A stretch of 5,868 nt of DNA from Wolbachia sp. (GCA_022836975.1 JAIXMJ010000051.1:1-5868); one strand, 5' to 3'. Numbered from the stretch's first letter, positions 1 through 5,437 are shown. A program made the numbers and translations. The notes: a model not told the origin generated them from the sequence alone.

Positions 1-95
1 TCTCTTGGCTTCGTCTTCTTTCGTGCGCTTTCTAAAATTGGCCTGATCTTTTCGAATTTTTCACGATCTATATCACTTGGGTATATCTTTCTCAT
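1..95 (-). CDS. IS5-family transposase, N-terminal fragment cut by the window edge
   Basis: Reading the minus strand from the ATG at 95-93 gives 31 codons that stay open to the window edge. The protein begins MRKIYPSDIDREKFEKI and continues with a basic stretch ending ARKKTKPR. This matches my recollection of the start of IS5-family transposases (the DUF4096-type N-terminal region ahead of the DDE domain), which are abundant in Wolbachia. The catalytic DDE residues would lie outside the window, so it cannot be said whether the gene is intact. It is transcribed in the same direction as the Rpn-family gene and starts 57 nt after that gene's stop. The alternative is a transposase remnant. The family call rests on the N-terminal motif alone. 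Confidence 0.75.
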   Translation of the reverse strand, partial: MRKIYPSDIDREKFEKIRPILESARKKTKPR

Positions 96-153
96 AATTT
101 ACCTTATTTTAACTACATTTATCTTACTATATTCATAGATCGCGTACAAGCTC
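1..153 (-). mobile_element. Probable end of an IS5-family insertion sequence
   Basis: The transposase fragment implies that an insertion sequence enters from the left edge. On the minus strand the sequence GAGCTTGTACGCG begins at 153, and a GAG-starting terminus is typical of some IS5-family elements. It is preceded by TTA (156-154), which fits the TNA target duplicated by IS1031-like members. The other end is outside the window, so neither the inverted repeat nor the target duplication can be confirmed. The boundary at 153 is inference. Confidence 0.35.
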
Positions 154-1079
154 TAACTATTTTTAAGCTTTTGAATTTTATCAACAGACAACCCTGTAGA
201 TTGAGATATAATATCAATTGGTACGCCAGCTTCTAGTAAATTTTTTACCACTTCAATTTCTCTTTCTTTTCTTCCTTTTTCTTCACCGACCTGGATACCT
301 CGTTCTTTGCCAATTTGAATGCCTCGTTCTTCACCAATTTGGATGCCTTCATTAAGTTTTTCTTTAAGAGTGGAGATATAATCGTCGGTGTGTTTTTTTG
401 CTTGGTCATAAGTAAAACGTTCTTCTTTAGTCCAATTGTATTGGTTTAACTCATTATAAGCCTTACCAATAATTATATCTCTACCTATTATCTTCTGTAG
501 ATCTTCTTCTCTGGTTTCATCCGCGTATTTAAGGAAGAAAATCCACTTTTCAACTATATCTTCTAACTGATCTTCTTTGGTTTTAGAAAATTTAGGTAAC
601 TCTATAAAAGTAAAACTAAAGTCTTTAAGATCATGTTCGTAAGTAACTTTGTCAAAAGTAACATGATCAGATTTATAAGCCTGCTTGTTAGGGAATAAAA
701 TAAAATTAGTGATAGCAATAAACACAACACCTTTAAGATTATTATATTGGTCACCTACATTAGCCTGACAGGAATAAGCTTTAGCAGCATAATATTGAGC
801 ACGTTTTTCAAAACCAGTAGTTTTAGCAACTTGCATTTCAACTATCGTTTGGGTACCAGTGGAATCAACACAAAGAACATCAACAATGCTCTGCTTCTGA
901 GAAGCGATTATAGGATCTTGAATAGGACTCAAAAAAGAGACATCTGTAATTTGGTCAACACCAGTAAGATTGAGTATATCATTAAGAAAGTGAATAAGAA
1001 TATCCTTATTGTCTATAGAGCCAAAAATACGGCGAAATGCAAAATCATTCTTAGGGTCTAAAAACTTAGAAAGTGCCAT
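153..1079 (-). CDS. Rpn-family recombination-promoting nuclease / putative transposase (PD-(D/E)XK)
   Basis: The 308-residue protein fits the Rpn/PDDEXK_2 family, whose E. coli members are DNA endonucleases that promote RecA-independent recombination. The N-terminus has the family signature NDFAFRRIFG (residues 11-20). The nuclease core shows D67 in SIVDVLC, then E81-M-Q83, the ExQ variant of the PD-(D/E)XK motif, followed by the conserved RAQYYAAKAY (93-102). Residues 140-240 are charged and probably helical. The tail has three 8-residue GIQ(I/V)G repeats (244-267) and ends in a helical motif, LLEAGVPIDIISQSTGLS then KIQKLK, usual for this family. No frameshift or missing catalytic residue is seen, so it looks intact. 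A GGA (1093-1091) lies 11 nt before the ATG as a weak ribosome site, and a good promoter lies just upstream. Insertion sequences lie on both sides. The substrate is unknown. Confidence 0.88.
   Translation of the reverse strand: MALSKFLDPKNDFAFRRIFGSIDNKDILIHFLNDILNLTGVDQITDVSFLSPIQDPIIASQKQSIVDVLCVDSTGTQTIVEMQVAKTTGFEKRAQYYAAKAYSCQANVGDQYNNLKGVVFIAITNFILFPNKQAYKSDHVTFDKVTYEHDLKDFSFTFIELPKFSKTKEDQLEDIVEKWIFFLKYADETREEDLQKIIGRDIIIGKAYNELNQYNWTKEERFTYDQAKKHTDDYISTLKEKLNEGIQIGEERGIQIGKERGIQVGEEKGRKEREIEVVKNLLEAGVPIDIISQSTGLSVDKIQKLKNS
279..350 (-). repeat. Three tandem 24-bp coding repeats in the Rpn-family gene
   Basis: Three imperfect 24-bp units encode EGIQIGEE, RGIQIGKE and RGIQVGEE (residues 244-267). 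Glycine-spaced charged repeats of this sort are a known feature of the C-terminal linker in the family. The period preserves frame, so copy number could change without breaking the gene. Confidence 0.85.
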
Positions 1080-1094
1080 AATTACGAATTTCCA

Positions 1095-1125
1095 AATGAT
1101 TAAGAATTATACATTATTAATCATT
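1095..1125. repeat. Perfect 9-bp inverted repeat around the -10 box
   Basis: AATGATTAA (1095-1103) and TTAATCATT (1117-1125) are exact reverse complements separated by 13 bp, with arm starts 22 bp apart. The arms bracket the TATAAT (1106-1111) of the Rpn-family promoter. One arm lies in the -35/-10 spacer and the other at the predicted transcription start. A repressor site or a transcript 5' hairpin is possible. Chance in AT-rich DNA is the alternative. Confidence 0.6.
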
Positions 1126-1134
1126 AAAGTTCAA
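1106..1134 (-). promoter_or_regulatory. Sigma-70-type promoter of the Rpn-family gene
   Basis: On the minus strand, TTGAAC (1134-1129) and a perfect TATAAT (1111-1106) are separated by exactly 17 bp. This would place transcription start near 1099, about 20 nt before the ATG at 1079. It is the best promoter match in the window. The call is sequence-only. Confidence 0.7.
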
Positions 1135-1177
1135 TCTTATTTTTATTTGTACAAGCCACTATACTCTCTGCAAAGCT

Positions 1178-1187
1178 TAGGGTATGT
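1178..1187 (+). repeat. Left terminal inverted repeat of the IS remnant
   Basis: TAGGGTATGT is the exact reverse complement of 1844-1853. It lies 53 bp before the first transposase codon. The outermost TA may be target rather than element sequence. Confidence 0.65.
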
Positions 1188-1240
1188 CGTGCTGATTGAA
1201 TAAAAGTTTATATAATGACAGAATTTAAGGATTAGAAAAG

Positions 1241-1841
1241 ATGGTAAGGCATGATATAAGCGACGAATTGTGGAATAAATTAGAAAGTCACTTACCTGGA
1301 AGAAGGGGTAAGTGGGGAGGAATAGCAAAGGATATCATAAATGCAGTAATGTGGATATTTAGGACTGGTGCATCGTGAACCACCTGATTATGGCCATTGG
1401 AAGAATGTACATAGGAGAGTGGCGTGATATGGATTGAAAATTTTTATTGATCTTGAGTGGTTGATCTACATATGTAAAGTACATAAAGCTAGACTTGGAA
1501 CAAAAGAAAAAAATCAAATGATAAAATGGGCATAGACCCGTGGATGCGCATGGTATGCCAGTCAGAATTAGAAGGTTCCAGACATTCAGACTAACCCAAT
1601 ACATAGGCCTTATAAGCTTACAATATGAATTGTATTATAGATTTAGCAAGAAAATCAAGCATAAGCCCTGTAATTCCATCAAAGAGGAACGGGAAAATTT
1701 CAAGAAAAATAGACAAGGAGCTATATAAACTTAGGCATAATACATTTCAAAAATTTAAAGAATGGCGATGCTAAAAATGCACGATCGTATATGGCTGCCC
1801 TTTCCCTTAAAGCTTTGTTAATGTGGGCCAAAATCTTATGA
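1241..1841 (+). pseudogene. IS5-family transposase pseudogene (multiple frameshifts)
   Basis: The reading starts at ATG 1241 with MVRHDISDELWNKLE and GRRGKWGGIAKDIINAV, then FRTGAS, and hits TGA at 1376. Homology resumes in the +1 frame at 1380 with PPDYGHWKNVHRR (stop 1425-1427). It continues in that frame from 1446 with IDLEWL up to a stop near 1533. It moves to a third frame at 1540 with VDAHGMPVRI, a hallmark IS5-family block. From 1637 it returns to the first frame with KRNGKISRKIDKELYKLRH and FQKFKEW. It ends in the +1 frame from 1770 with AKNARSYMAALSLKALLMWA and a stop at 1839-1841. The block order matches an intact transposase, but the middle part is short, so material has been lost. 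It cannot make a functional protein. The lineage differs from the transposase at the left edge of the window. Confidence 0.85.
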
Positions 1842-1843
1842 CT

Positions 1844-1853
1844 ACATACCCTA
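1844..1853 (-). repeat. Right terminal inverted repeat of the IS remnant
   Basis: ACATACCCTA pairs with the left end over 10 bp. It begins just after the transposase stop codon (1839-1841), as expected for a compact IS5-family element. Confidence 0.65.
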
Positions 1854-1947
1854 GACACTTTCTACTTAATGGATACCTTTTCTAACACAAGACATAGTAA
1901 CCTATGGAAACATGCTAGTTAAGGGAATAGCTACTGTAATAGCAAAA

Positions 1948-2391
1948 TTATCTCTTAGAGTATTGGCACTTCTTGCGGGCTTTATGTTGACCATATTTTT
2001 TTCGTTCAACGACACGCGAATCTCGCGTTAAGAATCCACTGTTACGTAACACAGAATGTAAATCTTGGCTGATGTTACTTAAAGCTTTACTGATACCGTA
2101 AGCTAGAGCATCTGCTTGTCCTGATAATCCGCCACCTTTTACAGTTGCAGTGACGTCGTATCTACCTAACGTGGAAGTTTTAATGAAAGGCATTTTTATC
2201 CTTTGACATAAAGATTCCATCTTGAAGCATGATATCAGCGTGTCTTCCTTCTTAACACTAGAACCATTGCCTGATTTTTTGATTGTAAAATTACCACTAC
2301 CTGGTTTGATCCATACCCTTGCAACTGCTTCTTTCCTGCGCCCTGTTGCGTATAAACGCCCAAATTCATCAGTATTCTGTCTTGCTTCCAT
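1948..2391 (-). CDS. rpsI: 30S ribosomal protein S9
   Basis: The 147-residue protein carries the S9 hallmarks. These are YATGRRKEAVARVWIKPGSG near residues 14-33, LGRYDV then VKGGGLSGQADA in the middle, and FLTRDSRVVERKKYGQHKAR before the terminal SKR. In known structures the basic C-terminal tail reaches the P-site tRNA anticodon stem. The protein is longer than the usual ~130 residues. There is an N-terminal extension of about a dozen residues, and a lysine/serine-rich stretch (about 38-52) stands where the family normally has a short NGK...YF segment, roughly ten residues longer. It follows rplM after 4 nt, the widespread rplM-rpsI order, and its ribosome site lies within the end of rplM. 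The ATG at 2391 is supported by that site. No strong terminator is visible downstream. Confidence 0.95.
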   Translation of the reverse strand: MEARQNTDEFGRLYATGRRKEAVARVWIKPGSGNFTIKKSGNGSSVKKEDTLISCFKMESLCQRIKMPFIKTSTLGRYDVTATVKGGGLSGQADALAYGISKALSNISQDLHSVLRNSGFLTRDSRVVERKKYGQHKARKKCQYSKR

Positions 2392-2395
2392 TTAT

Positions 2396-2860
2396 TTACT
2401 CCATATTTTTATTTTTACGATTTAAGGAGGCAAAATCTATCTCCTGAGGTTGTTGCCCTTGATGCGGATGTACTGGACCTGAGTAAACATATAAATTACT
2501 GAAGCGTTTACGAGCCATTGGTCCATCATCAAGCATTCTTTTTATTGCCATCTCTATTATGCGTTCAGGAAACTTACTGTTCAGAATATTAGCTGGTGTA
2601 GTCTTTTTCAATCCACCAGGGTAACCTGTATGCCTGTAATAGATTTTATCTTTCAACTTCTTTCCTGTAAACTTTGCTTTTTCTGCATTAATAATTATTA
2701 CATTGCTACCACAATCCATATGTGGTGTATATTCAGGTTTATGTTTGCCACGCAGTAATGTTGCAACAAATGCTGCAAGCCTTCCAACTACAACTCCTTC
2801 GGCATTTATCATTACCCATCCTTTATTAATCTGTTTTTGTTTTAAAAAAAAGGTTTTCAT
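2396..2860 (-). CDS. rplM: 50S ribosomal protein L13
   Basis: The 154-residue protein is a full-length L13, an early-assembling 23S rRNA binding protein of the large subunit. Recognisable blocks, in order, are MKTFF at the start, GRLAAFVATLLRGKHKPEYT (27-46), NVIIINAEKAKFTGKK, YYRHTGYPGGLKK, an AIKRMLDDGPMARK segment, and LYVYSGPVHPHQGQQP near the end. The family usually has CGD before NVIVINA, whereas here the aspartate is a serine (CGSNV). The MKTF start agrees with L13 from other bacteria, although the nearest AGGA (2880-2877) is 16 nt upstream, unusually far. It is the first gene of the rplM-rpsI pair and is divergent from the TolC gene. Confidence 0.96.
   Translation of the reverse strand: MKTFFLKQKQINKGWVMINAEGVVVGRLAAFVATLLRGKHKPEYTPHMDCGSNVIIINAEKAKFTGKKLKDKIYYRHTGYPGGLKKTTPANILNSKFPERIIEMAIKRMLDDGPMARKRFSNLYVYSGPVHPHQGQQPQEIDFASLNRKNKNME
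2399..2402 (-). promoter_or_regulatory. Ribosome binding site of rpsI inside the rplM 3' end
   Basis: GGAG on the minus strand (2402-2399) lies 7 nt before the rpsI ATG. It overlaps the last sense codons of rplM, which suggests coupled translation of the two ribosomal proteins and supports this start. Confidence 0.7.
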
Positions 2861-2887
2861 AAAAGTAAAATGTATATCCTGAGTTAT

Positions 2888-2915
2888 GGTATACTTAATT
2901 GTTGAAAAGTGTCAA
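2888..2915 (-). promoter_or_regulatory. Candidate promoter of rplM-rpsI
   Basis: On the minus strand a perfect TTGACA (2915-2910) is followed after 16 bp by TATACC (2893-2888), which matches four of six consensus -10 bases. Transcription would start near 2881, about 20 nt before the rplM ATG. The -35 is strong and the -10 moderate. Confidence 0.5.
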
Positions 2916-2925
2916 TATATCATTG

Positions 2926-2949
2926 ATTATAACAATAATTTGTGATAAT
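2926..2949. promoter_or_regulatory. Imperfect dyad upstream of the TolC gene
   Basis: ATTATAACA (2926-2934) and TGTGATAAT (2941-2949) pair at 8 of 9 positions around a 6-bp centre. TATAAC (2928-2933) inside the left arm could be a -10 box for the TolC gene, although no good -35 lies at proper spacing. It may be an operator or simply AT-rich background. Confidence 0.25.
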
Positions 2950-2975
2950 AACATACCATAGTTTAAATTAATGGA

Positions 2976-4226
2976 ATGTTCAGACTAATTATCATTACTT
3001 GTATGTTTGTGTTAGGTACCAGCTGTCATGCCACTAATTTAAAAGGTGCTATAAGTAAAGCAGTTGAACATAGTGCAAGTTTAAAGTCACAATTATATCA
3101 GTATAGAAGCTTGAAAAAGAAGTATAAAGCAAGTATGTTAGCTAGTTTTCTGCCTGAAGCTAGAGTGACTTATTCAGTTAGTAAAAATTTTAGAGATCTT
3201 GATTACAATCACAGTACACAAAAAGGACGTTTTGTGATGACACAGAAGTTAATAAATGGTGGTTCTGCAGGATTAGGTAGATCCAGCTATCTTGTAAAAG
3301 CAGAGAAGATAGCATTGCAGCGGTCAAAGCAAAAGATTGCTTTGACCGCTGTTAAAACATACGTTGATGTATTACGAAGCACAGAAATGTTGAAATTGAG
3401 AGAACATAAGGAGCATATTGCTTTAGAGAATTTATCAGCAATGCGTAAACGTTTTTCTTTGAACGAAGTTACTGATACTGAAGTTTCATTAGCAAAAGCA
3501 AAATTTTCGTCATTTGTATCTGAAAGAGTGGATGCGGAAGGTAAATTAGCACTTGCAAAGATTGCTTACTATCATTTAGTGGGGGAGGAGGCTGATAATC
3601 TTGCTGAGATTAATGATTTTCTTTTGCCCGATGTTTCAGGATTAAATGAATATCTACAACTTGCAAAAAATAATAATTTAAGTTTAAAAGAAATAATTTA
3701 TAAAAGAAAAGCTGAGAGGAAAGGGGTTGATTTTGCACAATCTAAATTCTTGCCTTCTTTGGAAGTACACCTGTCATCTGGATTTCCTGATGAACAGAAA
3801 ACAAATCAAGTACGTATGGGTGATTTGTTTAAAGATGCAAAAATTGGGTTTACTGTTACTGTTCCAATTTTTAACGGTTGGGCAGATACCGTAGGTATTG
3901 GTGCAGCTAAAATGGGTTTAAAAAAATTAACTTATGATTATTACGAAGAAGTTAAAGATGTGGAACAAAAAGTTATTCGTGCTTGGAATACTATGTTGAC
4001 CGCGCAAGCTATGATTAAAGCTAGCCTGGAAGCAGAACAAGCTGCAACATTGGCATTAGCTGGGGTTGCAAAAGAAGTAGAATTAAATTTAAAAAGCACA
4101 ACAGATCTTTTAGATGCTGAAGATGCGTTGTTTAAGGCGCGTTCGGATTTTGTTGAGGCTAAAAGTAATTATGTCATAAATATTTATGATTTACTTTTTA
4201 TAACAAACAGTATAGATATAGTATAG
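2976..4226 (+). CDS. tolC: TolC-family outer-membrane efflux/secretion channel protein
   Basis: The 416-residue protein fits the TolC/OEP family, trimers that form an outer-membrane barrel with a periplasmic helical tunnel and serve type I secretion and drug efflux. Residues 1-19 form a signal peptide, with an arginine, a hydrophobic core (LIIITCMFVLG) and a likely signal peptidase I cut after CHA. Two related repeats follow. In the first, TQKLINGG (89-96) is followed by a long helical stretch with MRKRFSLNEVTDTEVSLAKA. The second has VPIFNGW (about 294-300) and ends with LKSTTDLLDAEDALFKA and SDFVEAKSNY, the classic C-terminal OEP motif. It is shorter than E. coli TolC (493 with signal) but complete. 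The ATG at 2971 is out of frame and stops quickly, so 2976 is the start. The ribosome site is weak. A lipoprotein cut at C17 is possible but the lipobox is poor. It probably heads an operon with the PopZ-like gene 13 nt downstream. A strong hairpin lies within its codons 115-126. Confidence 0.92.
   Translation: MFRLIIITCMFVLGTSCHATNLKGAISKAVEHSASLKSQLYQYRSLKKKYKASMLASFLPEARVTYSVSKNFRDLDYNHSTQKGRFVMTQKLINGGSAGLGRSSYLVKAEKIALQRSKQKIALTAVKTYVDVLRSTEMLKLREHKEHIALENLSAMRKRFSLNEVTDTEVSLAKAKFSSFVSERVDAEGKLALAKIAYYHLVGEEADNLAEINDFLLPDVSGLNEYLQLAKNNNLSLKEIIYKRKAERKGVDFAQSKFLPSLEVHLSSGFPDEQKTNQVRMGDLFKDAKIGFTVTVPIFNGWADTVGIGAAKMGLKKLTYDYYEEVKDVEQKVIRAWNTMLTAQAMIKASLEAEQAATLALAGVAKEVELNLKSTTDLLDAEDALFKARSDFVEAKSNYVINIYDLLFITNSIDIV
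3318..3351. repeat. Perfect 15-bp-stem hairpin inside the TolC coding sequence
   Basis: The left arm CAGCGGTCAAAGCAA (3318-3332) and the right arm TTGCTTTGACCGCTG (3337-3351) are exact reverse complements around the loop AAGA. The hairpin spans codons Q115 to the first base of V126 and encodes QRSKQKIALTA. It is GC-richer than its surroundings. No T-run follows on either strand, so it is not a standard intrinsic terminator. Confidence 0.95.
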
Positions 4227-4239
4227 GTAAATAAAGTTC

Positions 4240-4794
4240 ATGAGCGATGATCAGTCTGTAAAAGATATATTAGAAGATATAAAAAAAGCAATATCCGGGT
4301 CTACGGACTTAGATGAGGAAGAGGATGTTTTATATCTAAGAGAAGAACATTTACACAATAAAGATAATTTACATAGTGAGCGAGAAAAAAAAGAGAAAAT
4401 GGAAGGACGTAAAAAAAATCAAGAAGATATTAAGGTACAAAATAATCAAGAAACTTACAATAGTAAATTGAATGGTTATGCAGAGAAATTAGATCAAACA
4501 AATAACTATAGAGAAAAGGAAACTTACAATAGCAAGTTGAATGGCTATACAGAGAGATTAGATCAGGCAAATAACTATAAAGAACAGTTGGTTTTAAAAG
4601 AAAATATAGAAGAAATAAAAATGCTGCTTGGAAATATACATAGTAAATTGCAACAACCATCAAGACCAAGCCTAACTGTTGAAGAGTTAGTGATGTCACT
4701 TTTAAGGCCTCAATTATCGGAATGGCTTAACACACATCTCTATGAATTGGTAAAAGAAGTAGTTGAAAAAGAGCTGAAAGATATTATTAAATAA
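4240..4794 (+). CDS. PopZ-like polar organizing protein (DUF2497)
   Basis: The 184-residue protein has the bipartite layout of the alphaproteobacterial DUF2497/PopZ family. A short N-terminal helix, VKDILEDIKKAISG (7-20), matches the family's EDILASIRRIIA segment, which in Caulobacter PopZ recruits client proteins. The C-terminal block from LTVEELVMSLLRPQLSEWL (145-163) through VKEVVEKELKDII (171-183) matches the oligomerisation domain. Caulobacter PopZ self-assembles at the cell pole and anchors the chromosome origin through ParB. The linker (about 24-140) is not the usual proline/acidic type but is rich in Lys, Glu, Asn, Gln and Tyr, probably helical or disordered, and contains a 23-residue tandem duplication. 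No membrane segment is seen. It lies 13 nt after the TolC gene and only 3 nt before a GTG that may start the rlmE frame, so co-transcription is likely. The role in this organism is inferred from the family only. Confidence 0.82.
   Translation: MSDDQSVKDILEDIKKAISGSTDLDEEEDVLYLREEHLHNKDNLHSEREKKEKMEGRKKNQEDIKVQNNQETYNSKLNGYAEKLDQTNNYREKETYNSKLNGYTERLDQANNYKEQLVLKENIEEIKMLLGNIHSKLQQPSRPSLTVEELVMSLLRPQLSEWLNTHLYELVKEVVEKELKDIIK
4450..4587 (+). repeat. Tandem 69-bp direct repeat in the PopZ-like gene
   Basis: Two adjacent 69-bp units (4450-4518 and 4519-4587) agree at 60 of 69 bases by my count. They encode residues 71-93 and 94-116, both starting ETYNSKLNGY and containing LDQ then NNY. The unit is a multiple of three, so gain or loss would keep frame. 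Five of the nine differences change the protein, all mildly. Confidence 0.92.
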
Positions 4795-4797
4795 CGG

Positions 4798-4858
4798 GTG
4801 AAATATAAAAACTAAGGTTAAAACAGCTAAAGGCAGAAAGTTATCTTCTACTAGGTGG
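4798..4858 (+). other. Conserved RlmE N-terminus lacking an in-frame standard start codon
   Basis: In frame with the rlmE body, this stretch reads NIKTKVKTAKGRKLSSTRW from 4802. KLSS-RWL matches the conserved start of RlmE proteins (SSSRWLQEH in E. coli), so it is coding by homology. A TGA at 4799-4801 closes the frame and no ATG, GTG or TTG occurs before TTG 4859. A GTG at 4798, 3 nt after the PopZ-like stop, is two bases out of register: it reads four codons and then TAA at 4813. A 2-nt loss from an A-run after GTG, slippage on the A5 run (4807-4811), or initiation at ATA 4805 could each explain this. Confidence 0.6.
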
Positions 4859-5437
4859 TTGTGTCGTCATTTAAACGATGAATATGTGCAAAAGACATCT
4901 AAAGATGGTTATAGGTCACGTTCAGCATATAAATTAATAGAAATAGATAATAAATTTAGATTATTCCAGGATTGGAAAAGAGCTGTTGATTTAGGAGCAT
5001 ATCCTGGTGGATGGTCACAAGTTGCATCTAGAAAAGTTAAGGATGTAGTTGCAATAGATATAAAGCCCATTGATTCAATTCAAGGAGTAGAATTTATTCA
5101 GTGTGATGTTGTTAATGAATTTGATACTCTGAAGGAAAAGTTTCAAGATCAAAAATTTGATTTAGTATTTTCTGATATGGCGCCTAATGTTTCGGGATTG
5201 CAATCACTTGATCATGATAGAATTATGCTTCTATGTGAGGCAGCATTAAGTTTTGCAGAACACTTTTTAAATCGTGGAGGGAGTTTGGTGGTCAAAATTT
5301 TTCAAGGAGGATCTGATAAAGATTTTTATCACAAATTGAGAAAATCATTTAGGGTAGTCAAGTATTTTAAGCCTAAATCTAGTAGATCCGAATCTACAGA
5401 GATGTATTTAGTGAGTATGGAATTTATTAAAATTTAA
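4859..5437 (+). CDS. rlmE: 23S rRNA (uridine-2'-O)-methyltransferase RlmE (FtsJ/RrmJ)
   Basis: RlmE uses S-adenosylmethionine to methylate the 2'-O of U2552 in the A-loop of 23S rRNA, a late step in 50S maturation. Counting from TTG 4859, the 192 residues include the SAM-binding loop DLGAYPGGWSQ (44-54, with Y where A is usual), the acidic VAIDIKP, and SDMAPNVSG (105-113). The catalytic tetrad K-D-K-E is present as K25 (SAYKL), D106 (SDMAP), K146 (VVKIFQG) and E181 (TEMYLVS). The body is therefore complete. The TTG is the only standard start codon left in frame, but it is a poor choice. It has no properly spaced ribosome site, and it omits about 18 residues conserved in the family, which are encoded just upstream. 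The true start is probably between 4798 and 4805. It follows the PopZ-like gene closely and is likely part of the same transcript. Confidence 0.93.
   Translation: MCRHLNDEYVQKTSKDGYRSRSAYKLIEIDNKFRLFQDWKRAVDLGAYPGGWSQVASRKVKDVVAIDIKPIDSIQGVEFIQCDVVNEFDTLKEKFQDQKFDLVFSDMAPNVSGLQSLDHDRIMLLCEAALSFAEHFLNRGGSLVVKIFQGGSDKDFYHKLRKSFRVVKYFKPKSSRSESTEMYLVSMEFIKI

Larger units (their letters stand above)
1178..1853 (+). mobile_element. Degenerate IS5-family insertion sequence
   Basis: About 676 bp is bounded by matching inverted ends, TAGGGTATGT on the left and ACATACCCTA on the right, and holds a broken IS5-family transposase in between. If the element proper starts at GGGTATGT, both sides are flanked by TA, which would fit a 2-bp TA target duplication. 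The element looks shorter than a complete member, consistent with internal deletion. It fills the whole gap between the Rpn-family gene and rpsI apart from short flanks, and no other gene is seen there. Confidence 0.75.

Noticed and set aside
747..1061. Plus-strand 104-codon ORF within the Rpn-family gene
   Set aside because: It is antisense to strongly conserved nuclease motifs and has no recognisable features.
1211..1216. Perfect TATAAT upstream of the transposase pseudogene
   Set aside because: The only -35-like sequence nearby (TTGAAT, 1196-1201) is 9 bp away, too close for a working promoter.
1359..1604. Minus-strand ORF across the IS remnant
   Set aside because: The plus strand carries recognisable transposase blocks over the same interval, so this is a shadow.
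1893..1906. Hairpin CATAG-TAAC-CTATG downstream of rpsI as a terminator
   Set aside because: The stem is only 5 bp and no T-run follows on the minus strand, so it does not meet the pattern of an intrinsic terminator.
2885..2960. TATGGTAT and ATACCATA inverted pair across the divergent intergenic region
   Set aside because: Eight base pairs separated by 60 bp of AT-rich DNA is within what chance gives. The left arm is better explained as part of the rplM -10 region.
2988..3026. Lipoprotein signal at C17 of the TolC-family protein
   Set aside because: Residues before the cysteine (G-T-S) fit a lipobox poorly, and a CHA signal peptidase I site two residues later is at least as good.
4430..4699. 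Minus-strand 89-codon ORF rich in Tyr, Leu and Phe
   Set aside because: It is antisense to the repeat-rich PopZ-like gene. Its hydrophobic look comes from the reverse of Lys/Asn/Glu codons, and it has no ribosome site or family resemblance.
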